Source: CAYLZO01 sp964387775 (lineage in GTDB: Bacteria; Chloroflexota; Anaerolineae; JAAYZQ01). From it: 13,156 nt of DNA. Positions 1 to 6,004 of this stretch are shown piece by piece. The stretch lies in assembly GCA_964387775.1 (NCBI GenBank), contig CAYLZO010000150.1, positions 1 to 13,156 on the forward strand, given 5' to 3'. Position 1 is the stretch's first letter. Each line of letters starts with the position of its first letter. Below the pieces are notes generated by a model. That model made no database searches and was not told where the DNA came from. It saw nothing but the letters and a program-made list of their open reading frames with translations. Both the position numbers and the translations under genes were made by a program.

Positions 1-56
1 CCGCACACGCCGGCGATCATGCGGTTGCTTCGTGAACGTCGCAGTTTCTTGTCCAT
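1..56 (-). CDS. PspC-domain protein, N-terminal 18 residues only
   Basis: This is the first 18 codons of a gene that runs off the left edge; it reads MDKKLRRSRSNRMIAGVC. The pattern K-x-L-x-R-S-x-x-x-R-M-I-x-G-V-C is the opening of the PspC domain, a small membrane domain of envelope-stress proteins that usually continues with GGLAEYF. The ATG (56-54) has a strong Shine-Dalgarno AGGAGGT at 72-66, nine bases upstream. The next gene upstream on the same strand (SH3 protein) ends at 130, so the two may be co-transcribed, which would suit a cell-envelope role for both. The assignment rests on a short stretch, so full length, extra domains and function cannot be judged. Confidence 0.7.
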   Translation of the reverse strand, partial: MDKKLRRSRSNRMIAGVC

Positions 57-129
57 GGAAAAAACACCTCCTGTTTGTAGTTTCCGCGCCTATCTGCGCT
101 CTCGCCCCTGCAAAGTTGCAGAGTGTCCG

Positions 130-720
130 CTACTGTTCGGCGGTAAGGATCAGCCAGTTGGCCGCGCCCCAGCCCTCCTGGCCGCCCGGCGCTTGGAGCT
201 TCCACCACACGTAGCCGTCGCCCTCCTCGGGGCCTTTGAGCACGGTAAGGGTCGCGCCCTCCTTGACGTTGGTCACCAAACGGGCGCCGGTGGAGGGCTC
301 GGCACGCAGGTTCAGCCCGGCACCCAGCGTGCCCTGCACGACGACTGTCGCGCCTGGCGCGATCTCGGTGAACACCGGCGGCTCGGTCGCCTCGCCGATG
401 GGTAGCTCCACAGTGGCCGTCGGCGTCTGGGTCAGGACCTCCGTTGGGGCGACGGATGCCTCGGTGGCCGTGGGCGCGACCTCCCGCGTGGGCGTGAGGG
501 TCGCCGTGGGCGTGGCCTCTTCGTCGCCGCCGCCGCGGATGGCCTGGACGATCAAAACCAGGCCGACACACAAAAGAATAATAACGCCGACTAGAATGGC
601 CAGCAACGCCCAGGGCGGCAAGCGCACGCCCGGCCGCCGGGCCTGCGGTTTCGGCTCCGGTTCCTCTCTCTCCCACTCGCGGTCGCTCCAGTCTCCGGGT
701 CCTGCGTCGTATTGGGTCAT
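130..720 (-). CDS. Membrane-anchored protein with extracellular SH3-like domain
   Basis: This 196-residue protein has four parts: a charged N-terminal tail (about 1-34), one membrane helix (about 35-61, rich in L, I, V), a Thr/Pro/Ala-rich linker (about 68-115) and a C-terminal bacterial SH3-like domain (about 127-194). The SH3 part is recognised by LNLRAEPSTGARLV, then EGATLTVL, YVWWKLQ and EGWGAANWL, the usual strand order of SH3b domains. Such domains often bind cell-wall or other extracytoplasmic ligands, but the ligand here is unknown. The start at 720 is preferred over an upstream in-frame codon at 792 because GGAGGAG lies just before it and the 24 extra residues would come from the repeat hairpin. 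The linker points to export of the C terminus, so topology is probably N-in, C-out. Confidence 0.82.
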   Translation of the reverse strand: MTQYDAGPGDWSDREWEREEPEPKPQARRPGVRLPPWALLAILVGVIILLCVGLVLIVQAIRGGGDEEATPTATLTPTREVAPTATEASVAPTEVLTQTPTATVELPIGEATEPPVFTEIAPGATVVVQGTLGAGLNLRAEPSTGARLVTNVKEGATLTVLKGPEEGDGYVWWKLQAPGGQEGWGAANWLILTAEQ

Positions 721-743
721 TGCCTCTCCTCCGTGTTGGTGAG

Positions 744-827
744 TTGGTAGGTTGGTAGATTGGTAGATTGGGAATTGGGAGACTGGGAGCAACCGTATCC
801 CAATCTACCAATCTACCAATTTACCGA
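744..827. repeat. Inverted repeat built of 8-base tandem units (long hairpin)
   Basis: The left side is a run of near-identical 8-base units (GTTGGTGA, GTTGGTAG, GTTGGTAG, ATTGGTAG) passing into ATTGGGA units. The right side is the reverse complement of the same units. Positions 752-773 and 798-819 are perfect complements over 22 bases, with a 24-base loop, and pairing continues outward to about 744/827 if G-U pairs are allowed. It lies between polX and the SH3 gene on the minus strand, and the polX stop codon (823-821) is inside the right arm. It has no T-tract, so it is not a classical terminator, though it could shield or process the transcript. It looks like a member of a dispersed intergenic repeat family, but no second copy occurs here. 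Confidence 0.8.
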
Positions 828-2551
828 CTCTCTATCCGGGCCTGCCGCCAGGCGCGGAGTTCGTCCAGAGTCATGGCGTTGAGCACGTCGGCGGCGGTGG
901 CCCAGCCGCGCCGGGCGGTGGCCAGGCCAAAGCGCAGCGTCTCCAGGCCGCCGGGATGGTGGGCGTCGCTGTCGATGGCGATCTTGACGCCCAACTCGAC
1001 CGCCCGTCGCACGTGCACGTCGTCCAGGTCGAGGCGGGCCGGGATGCTGTTGACCTCCAGCGCCGTACCCGTCCGCGCCGCCTCGGCGATGACGGTGTCG
1101 AGGTCCACGGCGCTCTCCTCGCGCTGGCCCAGGATGCGTCCCGAGGGATGGCCCAGGACGTCCACGTGGGGGTTCCGCAGCGCGCGCAAGGCCCGCCGGG
1201 TGATGGTCTCGCGGTCTTGGCGCAGCGAGGTGTGCACCGAGGCCACCACGAAATCGAGGCGGGCCAGCACCTCGTCGTCGAAATCGAGGCTGCCGTCGGC
1301 CTTGATCTCTAATTCGCAGCCCTGGAGCAGGGTGAAATCGTCCCAGCGCTCGTTCAGGGCGTCGATCTCGGCCCGCTGCTGGCGCAGGCGCTCGGCGTCC
1401 AGGCCGCTGGCCACCCCCAGGCTCTGGGTGTGGTCGGAGATGACCAGGTAGCGATACCCGCAGTCCCGCGCCGCCTCGGCCATCTCTGCCAGGGTGCCGG
1501 CGCCGTCGCTCCAGTCGGTGTGGGCGTGCAGGTCGCCCAGAATGTCGTCCCACTCGATCAGCTTCGGCAGGTCACCGGCCAGCGCAGCCTGGACCTCGCC
1601 CCGGTCCTCGCGCAGCTCGGGCGGAATCCAGGGCAGGCCCACCGTCTCATAGACCTCCGCCTCGGTGCGGCACAGGATCTCGCTGCCGTCCGCCCGCTTG
1701 AAGCCATACTCGCTCAGGCTGAGGTCCCGCTTCTGGGCGATCTCGCGCACGCGGACGTTGTGGGCCTGGCTGCCGGTGAAATATTGCAGCGCCGCGCCCC
1801 AGCGCGCCGGCTCCAGCACGCGCAGGTCGACTTGCAGGCCGTTGTGCAGGCGGACGCTGGTTTTGGTCTCGCCGCTGAGTATCACCTCGGCGACGCGGGG
1901 ATGGCCGCTGAAGGTGCGCATCACGGCCGCCGGGGCGTCGGAGGCGACCAGCAGGTCGATGTCGCCGACCGTGGCCCGCATCCGCCGCAGGCTGCCGGCC
2001 ACGGCCGAGTCGACGATCTCGTCGCAGTGGGCCTTGAGCCCCTCCAGCAGGTCGGCGGCCACGGGCCAGGCGGTGCCCAGCGGGATGCGGTCGCTGCGGC
2101 GGTGGAGCAGCTCGATGCCGGCCAGGATCTTGGCCTCCGACTTACTGCCCATGCCCTTCAGCGTGCGGATCTGGCCCGCCTCGGCCGCGGCCTCGACCTC
2201 GGCCACGCTTTGTAAACCCAGCTCCTCCCACAGCCGGGCGGCCGTCTTGGGGCCGACGTCGGGGATGTCGAGCAGGGAGACGACGCCGGCCGGCACCTGG
2301 TCCTCCAGCCGCTCGTAGAATTCCAGGCGGCCGGTGCTCAGCAGCTCGTCGATCTTTTCCGAGATGGCCTGGCCAACGCCCGGGATCTCTTGCAGGGTGC
2401 CGGCCTGCCAGTAGGCGCGAATGTCCTGCCCCAAGTTGAGGATGTTCTCGGCGGCGCGGCGGTAGGCGAGGACCTTGAAGCGGTTCTCGCCCAGGATGTC
2501 CATCATGTCGCCGATGCGTTTGAGGACGTCGGCAATTTCGCGGTTGGTCAT
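821..2551 (-). CDS. polX: DNA polymerase/3'-5' exonuclease PolX
   Basis: The 576-residue product has the usual length of bacterial PolX, a gap-filling repair polymerase fused to a PHP phosphoesterase domain. Residues 1-90 form the 8-kDa-type DNA-binding region with a helix-hairpin-helix (EIPGVG, 55-60), and a second HhH (DIPDVGPKTA) starts at 95. The polymerase core shows GSLRR (186-190) and the metal-binding Asps of GDIDLL (D197, D199) with D242 in VDLR. The PHP domain carries DLHAHTDWSDG (340-350), SDHT (372-375), E413, H440, GHPSGR (467-472) and DSDAHH (527-532), so its metal ligands look complete. The ATG at 2551 lies 10 bases beyond the toxin stop; no good Shine-Dalgarno is seen, so translation may be coupled to the toxin gene. 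The stop codon lies inside the hairpin repeat. Confidence 0.95.
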   Translation of the reverse strand: MTNREIADVLKRIGDMMDILGENRFKVLAYRRAAENILNLGQDIRAYWQAGTLQEIPGVGQAISEKIDELLSTGRLEFYERLEDQVPAGVVSLLDIPDVGPKTAARLWEELGLQSVAEVEAAAEAGQIRTLKGMGSKSEAKILAGIELLHRRSDRIPLGTAWPVAADLLEGLKAHCDEIVDSAVAGSLRRMRATVGDIDLLVASDAPAAVMRTFSGHPRVAEVILSGETKTSVRLHNGLQVDLRVLEPARWGAALQYFTGSQAHNVRVREIAQKRDLSLSEYGFKRADGSEILCRTEAEVYETVGLPWIPPELREDRGEVQAALAGDLPKLIEWDDILGDLHAHTDWSDGAGTLAEMAEAARDCGYRYLVISDHTQSLGVASGLDAERLRQQRAEIDALNERWDDFTLLQGCELEIKADGSLDFDDEVLARLDFVVASVHTSLRQDRETITRRALRALRNPHVDVLGHPSGRILGQREESAVDLDTVIAEAARTGTALEVNSIPARLDLDDVHVRRAVELGVKIAIDSDAHHPGGLETLRFGLATARRGWATAADVLNAMTLDELRAWRQARIESR

Positions 2552-2561
2552 GGTTGAAGGC
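2510..2561 (-). repeat. Direct repeat copy A (functional polX 5' end)
   Basis: These 52 bases cover the first 14 codons of polX plus ten bases upstream of its ATG. They match copy B (3151-3202) at 46 of 52 positions in the same orientation. The homology ends exactly at the stop codon of the toxin gene (2564-2562). Together the copies bracket a 589-base cassette holding the toxin-antitoxin pair. Confidence 0.85.
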
Positions 2562-2825
2562 TCATTTCAGCATTTGGTCGTATTCGGTGTGACTGCCAAT
2601 CCAGAACCAGGTGATTACGTCTTCCTCAAGAACGCCAAGCGCACGGTAGTCATCACTCACTCGTGCCGAGTGGATCGGTTCAACTTTGTCAACTCGTTTG
2701 AAATGCAGACTTGGGTAACGGGAATCAGCTCGCCAGAGCTGATACGCTTTTCGAGCATGTCGTTGAATGTTTTGGGGAAGCTGTGCATACCGCTTCCAGA
2801 ACCCAGGCGTTGCCTTTGCTTTCAT
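2562..2825 (-). CDS. RelE/ParE-superfamily toxin of a type II toxin-antitoxin pair
   Basis: The 87-residue protein has the size and layout of a RelE/ParE-fold toxin. It has an N-terminal helix pair (FWKRYAQLPQNIQRHARKAY, about 9-28), then LHFKRVD, then the strand block SARVSDDYRALGV (53-65), and ends with WFWIGSHTEYDQML, a close of the kind seen in many single-domain members. RelE relatives cleave mRNA in the ribosome and ParE relatives poison gyrase; which applies cannot be told from sequence. The ATG overlaps the antitoxin stop as ATGA, the usual coupling in such pairs, though here the antitoxin comes first. The gene ends 10 bases before the polX start, so the pair and polX are probably on one transcript. 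Confidence 0.88.
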   Translation of the reverse strand: MKAKATPGFWKRYAQLPQNIQRHARKAYQLWRADSRYPSLHFKRVDKVEPIHSARVSDDYRALGVLEEDVITWFWIGSHTEYDQMLK

Positions 2826-3112
2826 CCTGGCGCCAGTCGCCCATCGTCGGTGATGATGATGTCAGTAGTCCGCCCCGCATGGTAGTCTTCAAGCGCCTCT
2901 CTTGCCATGTTGCGCAAGGCGCGCTTTGCTTCCGGCCTGGCAAGCAGCCTATCCCATTCTTCCTCGACATCTGTTGCAGATGGTTTGTCGTGTTTCTCAC
3001 TCTGCATTTCTCGTTCCAAGAGATAGGAAACAAAGTCGTATACGACAACGAGCTTATCAGCCGGTAGCTTTTCCAGTCGCTCGGTGATCTGAGGAACTAC
3101 TCCTGTTTGCAT
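2822..3112 (-). CDS. Probable antitoxin partner of the RelE/ParE-type toxin
   Basis: This 96-residue acidic protein is placed as an antitoxin mainly by its ATGA overlap with the toxin. Its N-terminal block QITERLEKLPADKLVVVYDF followed by VSYLLERE resembles a small-antitoxin helix family (DUF2281-like), and it has a charged middle (39-65) with a short tail DIIITDDGRLAPG. The ATG at 3112 is chosen because GGAGAGGAAGG precedes it and the similarity begins there; the open frame extends upstream to 3298 but that part runs through the polX remnant in another frame. In type II systems the antitoxin binds and neutralises the toxin and often represses the operon. No classical DNA-binding motif is obvious to me, so autoregulation is uncertain. 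Confidence 0.75.
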   Translation of the reverse strand: MQTGVVPQITERLEKLPADKLVVVYDFVSYLLEREMQSEKHDKPSATDVEEEWDRLLARPEAKRALRNMAREALEDYHAGRTTDIIITDDGRLAPG

Positions 3113-3129
3113 ACCTTCCTCTCCTTCAA

Positions 3130-3192
3130 CTATTTGTCCTGCGGACTCGTGCCGATGCGTTGGAAGATGTCGGCCAGTTCGCGGTTGGTCAT
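3130..3192 (-). pseudogene. Truncated second polX start (20 codons), possible leader peptide
   Basis: The frame reads MTNRELADIFQRIGTSPQDK and stops. Its first 14 residues match the start of intact polX (MTNREIADVLKRIG) with four changes, I to L, V to I, L to F and K to Q, all conservative; the last six residues are unrelated. An AAGGG sequence lies about nine bases upstream of the ATG, a better ribosome site than intact polX now has. The frame ends 17 bases before the antitoxin ATG. I read it as the displaced 5' end of a polX gene, left when the toxin-antitoxin cassette entered. It could still be translated as a short leader of that operon. Confidence 0.75.
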
Positions 3193-3202
3193 GGTTGAAA
3201 GC
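3151..3202 (-). repeat. Direct repeat copy B (polX 5' remnant)
   Basis: This is the partner of copy A (2510-2561), with 46 of 52 positions identical and the same orientation. Five of the six differences are in the coding part, and every changed codon gives a similar amino acid. That suggests the copies diverged while both were under selection as PolX, rather than by decay after a local duplication. Confidence 0.85.
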
Positions 3203-3212
3203 CCTTCGGAAA

Positions 3213-3224
3213 CTGGGCGCCCAG
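3213..3224. promoter_or_regulatory. 12-base perfect palindrome upstream of the TA operon
   Basis: CTGGGCGCCCAG is a perfect 12-base palindrome just beyond the stop codon of the membrane-protein gene (3228-3226) and 20 bases upstream of the polX remnant ATG. Its position would suit an operator bound by the antitoxin. No clear -10/-35 pair surrounds it, and a GC-rich palindrome of this length can arise by chance. Confidence 0.3.
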
Positions 3225-3225
3225 A

Positions 3226-3906
3226 CTACTGAATTTTTCGGTTCTGAAAATCCTCCGCTGTAAGTTGTTCCACCCATATTTCCCCATCTTTTTTCCATTC
3301 TCTGAAGTCCTTATCCTGAATATCTACCCCATTCAGAACCGCAAGCTTGTAGAGAAACGAAAGTGACGTTTGATAGATCAGCTCGCAGTCATAGAGAAGA
3401 AACACATCGCCGTGGTTATGCTTTGGAATCGCTGATTTGAAAGAAGGTAGCGTCTTCTCGGATTTCTTGAGCGATTCCCACTCGTCAGACGATATCTGGA
3501 GCATGCCGTCTCCGCGAGAAAGGAACACAGCCGTGTCCCGATCCGGCAAACCGTAGGCAGTTTCTGTAGAATCAACCCAATAGTAATAGTAGCCGTCGCC
3601 CGTCACCGTTACGACCTTGTTCACGAGTTGGCGTTGCTGGATCGACTTTACAGACTTGCCAAGTTTTGTGGAAAACAGCCCGGCGATGCTGAGTTCTTCA
3701 ATTTGAGAAAGTGGAAAAAAAGGAAGGAGTGGCACAAAGAATAGCGCCACACACATTATGAGAGCTGTCGTTTGCAGCCATTCAGCATCTGGATAGCGAA
3801 AAGACAGCCATACAGCGATGACTACGAGAACAAACTCTGCAAGAATGACTAGGCTGAAATAGTCAAAAGGATCTACCTTCTCATTGTATTTTTCTGCATC
3901 ATTCAT
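3226..3906 (-). CDS. Uncharacterised two-TM membrane protein
   Basis: I do not recognise this 226-residue protein. It begins with a short acidic tail, then two membrane helices (about 17-35 and 45-66), then a soluble part of about 160 residues that is likely cytoplasmic. That part includes a Tyr run (GDGYYYYWVDS, 104-113), charged stretches (DEWESLKKSEK) and the segment HGDVFLLYDCELIY (165-178). The ATG at 3906 is chosen because GGGAGGT lies five bases upstream; the frame could extend 17 codons further without such a site. Base composition and codon use are clearly less GC-rich than in nif3 or polX, which suggests later acquisition. It sits between the Nif3 gene and the toxin-antitoxin cassette on the same strand. 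Confidence 0.75.
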   Translation of the reverse strand: MNDAEKYNEKVDPFDYFSLVILAEFVLVVIAVWLSFRYPDAEWLQTTALIMCVALFFVPLLPFFPLSQIEELSIAGLFSTKLGKSVKSIQQRQLVNKVVTVTGDGYYYYWVDSTETAYGLPDRDTAVFLSRGDGMLQISSDEWESLKKSEKTLPSFKSAIPKHNHGDVFLLYDCELIYQTSLSFLYKLAVLNGVDIQDKDFREWKKDGEIWVEQLTAEDFQNRKIQ

Positions 3907-3973
3907 TACTGACCTCCCACCTAGCAAACCCACACGCGCCTGCGTTCCAGGCTCCAATGTGTGTGTCCATTAA

Positions 3974-4738
3974 TCATCCCTTCGCCTCGACCATCTCCTC
4001 CGGGATGAACGTCACCTCCACCTGCAAGTCCCGGGCGATGCGGGCGCTGAGGGCCATGACGCCCGGCGTCTCGGTGGCGTAATGCCCAGCCACGACCAGA
4101 TTCAGGCCCGCCTCCTTGGCGAACAAGATGCTGAACATGCTCGCCTCACCGGTCAGGAACGTATCGCAGCCCAACTCCAATGCCTGGGCCATCCAGTTCG
4201 TGCGGCCGCCCCAGCCGGGGATGATGCCCACGTGGCCGAAGGTGTCGCTGTTCTTCCAGCGCCGGGGCTCGACGCCGAGTTGGTTGCCCACCCGCACTAC
4301 GAACTCCTTGAAATGGCCCGTGGTCAGGCCGTGCACGGCCACCGCCTCGCCGTCCAGGTCAAAGGTGCCCTGGACGGCCACGCGCACCGCCCTGGCCAGC
4401 GCGTCCGCCGTGCCGAACTGGCGGGCCAGGTCCAGGCACTCGTGGGCGGCGTAGTAGTTCAGGCCGAGCCGCCGCATCCGGGCATATTTCTTCTCCGACA
4501 AATGTTGATCCACCTTGGGCCAGGCGGCGTGGTGGGTGATGAGCAGATCGCAGCCCCGCTGGGCCGCGCCCTCGATAGCCTGAAAGGAGCAATTGACGGC
4601 CAGCCCCACTTTGCTGACCATCGGCCGCCCGCCGACCACCAGGCCGTTGCCGCTCTCGTCCAGGCCGGCCACCTGGAGCAGGTCGTCCAGGTAGGCTTTG
4701 ACGTCCACCAGCGATTTCGTCGTCGGTTGCAGGGTCAT
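3974..4738 (-). CDS. Nif3-like dinuclear metal centre protein
   Basis: The 254-residue product has the size and motifs of the Nif3/YbgI family, toroidal hexamers with two metal ions per subunit and a still debated enzymatic role (some members are annotated GTP cyclohydrolase 1 type 2). The metal ligands are visible: the His pair in DLLITHH (H69, H70), D103 in HECLD, and H219 and E223 in GHYATE near the C terminus. TGEASM (196-201) and the central GHVGIIPGWGG (168-178) also fit. There is no inserted PII-like domain, so this is the short form. The ATG at 4738 is preceded by AGGAGG (4750-4745) and by a good promoter. The membrane-protein gene follows after 67 bases on the same strand. Confidence 0.88.
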   Translation of the reverse strand: MTLQPTTKSLVDVKAYLDDLLQVAGLDESGNGLVVGGRPMVSKVGLAVNCSFQAIEGAAQRGCDLLITHHAAWPKVDQHLSEKKYARMRRLGLNYYAAHECLDLARQFGTADALARAVRVAVQGTFDLDGEAVAVHGLTTGHFKEFVVRVGNQLGVEPRRWKNSDTFGHVGIIPGWGGRTNWMAQALELGCDTFLTGEASMFSILFAKEAGLNLVVAGHYATETPGVMALSARIARDLQVEVTFIPEEMVEAKG

Positions 4739-4758
4739 GGCTCGCCTCCTCGGCCCCC

Positions 4759-4787
4759 ATTGTACCGCCGAATCGCCGCGCGGTCAA
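4759..4787 (-). promoter_or_regulatory. Sigma70-type promoter for the Nif3 gene
   Basis: Read on the minus strand there is TTGACC (4787-4782), a 17-base spacer and TACAAT (4764-4759). Both boxes match consensus at five of six positions. Transcription would start near 4752, giving a very short leader with AGGAGG almost at its 5' end. Confidence 0.7.
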
Positions 4788-4843
4788 GCCACGGCTGGCG
4801 CTCATCGACCGCGCCACTCTGGAAGTCGCGAGGAGGGCATCCT

Positions 4844-4872
4844 TTGCCTGGACAACGCGACTGTGCTATACT
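4844..4872 (+). promoter_or_regulatory. Sigma70-type promoter for the small membrane protein
   Basis: TTGCCT (4844-4849) and TATACT (4867-4872) are separated by exactly 17 bases. The start would be near 4879, about 60 bases before the ATG at 4939. It is divergent from the Nif3 promoter, with about 56 bases between the two -35 boxes. Confidence 0.7.
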
Positions 4873-4938
4873 GGACTCCTCATCATCTCTGCGCCGCACA
4901 GCGGCGGGCAAACAAACCCAACACAAGGAGGAGTGACA

Positions 4939-5127
4939 ATGAACGAGATCTCGGTGGCCGATGGATTCAGGTTTGGATGTGGCTTTTTCATCGCCGGCTT
5001 TGTGGCCTGGCTCGTAATGGTCGTCGTCCTGTTCATCATCAGCCTGGTCTTTGGCGCCGCGCTGGGCGGCATTTTTGAGGGGCTGGACACCTTGGGCCAG
5101 GCGCTCCCCCTGCTGGGTATCCTCTAG
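4939..5127 (+). CDS. Small single-span membrane protein (62 residues)
   Basis: I do not recognise a family for this 62-residue protein. It has a short polar N terminus (MNEISVADGFRFG), one long hydrophobic stretch (about residues 16-46, with FVAWLVMVVVLFIISLVFGA) and a short C-terminal tail. Support for a real gene comes from its own promoter, a near-perfect Shine-Dalgarno AAGGAGG (4925-4931) seven bases from the ATG, and clean membrane-helix composition. A GTG at 4933 is in frame but overlaps the Shine-Dalgarno region, so the ATG is preferred. Its TAG stop (5125-5127) overlaps the TAG stop of the convergent hydrolase gene (5126-5124), the two sharing the palindrome CTAG. Confidence 0.75.
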   Translation: MNEISVADGFRFGCGFFIAGFVAWLVMVVVLFIISLVFGAALGGIFEGLDTLGQALPLLGIL

Positions 5128-5993
5128 GCAGACGGGCAGCCGATCTCGTCCATAAAATCGAGAATCGCAGCGCCGGTGGCCGCCGGCCGCTCCATCGGCA
5201 CCAGGTGACCGGCGCCGTCGATGCTCATAAAGCGCGCCCGGGGCAGCAGCCGCGCCAGCCGCGCTTGCGCCGAAGGCATAAAGGTCTCGGACTCGGCGCC
5301 ACGGACGACGAGGGCCGGGACCTCCAACGCGGGTACGTCCCGCCAGATGCCGGTGGGCGTAGTGGCGAAAATGTGCGCCTCCCACTTGGGCGGATAGGCC
5401 AGCTCGACGCTGCCGTCGGGGCGCGGGCGGGTGCCTACTTCGACGTAATCCCACAGAACATCGTCGGGCCAGCGGGCAAAGAGCGACTTGGCCCGGTAGT
5501 GGTCAAAGCACGCCTGGCGATGGGGCCAGGTGCGCCGGCGGTGCAGCGCCCCCTGGACCAGCGGCTGCCGGTGGCCCAGTCCCAGAAAACGTAACAGCCG
5601 CAGCCCCCACAGCCACGTGGGCGGCAGAAGAACCGGGTCGACGAGCACCACGGCTCGAAAAAGGTCGGGCCGGTTGATGGCGGCCCAGAGGGTCAGCACG
5701 CCGCCCAGCGAGTGCCCCACGCCGACGACACTTCGCAAACCCAACGCCTCCAGCCCGGTCACCAGATCGTCGGCCAGGGGACGCCAGGTGGGCGCGCTTT
5801 CGGGCCGGCTGCCGGACCACAGCGGCCGGGACGGCAGGGCGACGACGTGATAGGCGTCAGCCAGCGCCTGGGCCAGGGCGCGGTAGGTCCCCGGCGGAAA
5901 GCCGTTGGCGTGGGCCAGGTGGACGGCGGGACCGTCGCCGCCGAAATCGTGGAGCAAGTCGTGCGCCCAGCGCCCATCCGTCATGGTGAACAT
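5124..5993 (-). CDS. Alpha/beta-fold hydrolase
   Basis: The 289-residue protein is a single-domain alpha/beta hydrolase. HANGFP (28-33) forms the oxyanion-hole region, GHSLGG (93-98) holds nucleophile S95, and GAGHLVPMERP (260-270) supplies catalytic H263. The acid residue is less clear: the usual Asp position reads RGAESETF (231-238), so E234 or E236 would have to serve. A cap region (about 121-215) is rich in Arg and Trp. The substrate cannot be inferred. The start lies 11 bases beyond the acetate kinase-PduL stop, with no strong Shine-Dalgarno, so translation is probably coupled; M4 at 5984 is an alternative start. Its stop overlaps that of the convergent small gene. Confidence 0.88.
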   Translation of the reverse strand: MFTMTDGRWAHDLLHDFGGDGPAVHLAHANGFPPGTYRALAQALADAYHVVALPSRPLWSGSRPESAPTWRPLADDLVTGLEALGLRSVVGVGHSLGGVLTLWAAINRPDLFRAVVLVDPVLLPPTWLWGLRLLRFLGLGHRQPLVQGALHRRRTWPHRQACFDHYRAKSLFARWPDDVLWDYVEVGTRPRPDGSVELAYPPKWEAHIFATTPTGIWRDVPALEVPALVVRGAESETFMPSAQARLARLLPRARFMSIDGAGHLVPMERPAATGAAILDFMDEIGCPSA

Positions 5994-6004
5994 CCAGATT
6001 GTTG

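Noticed and set aside
110..123. Small inverted repeat CTGCAAAGTTGCAG as a terminator for the SH3 gene
   Set aside because: It has a six-base stem with a two-base loop and no T-tract, too weak to call.
19..742. Plus-strand open frames opposite the SH3 protein
   Set aside because: They are shadows of GC-rich codons with no ribosome site or recognisable domain.
2822..3298. 158-residue version of the antitoxin starting at 3298
   Set aside because: The first 62 residues run through the membrane-protein 3' end and the polX remnant in other frames; similarity and a ribosome site begin at 3112.
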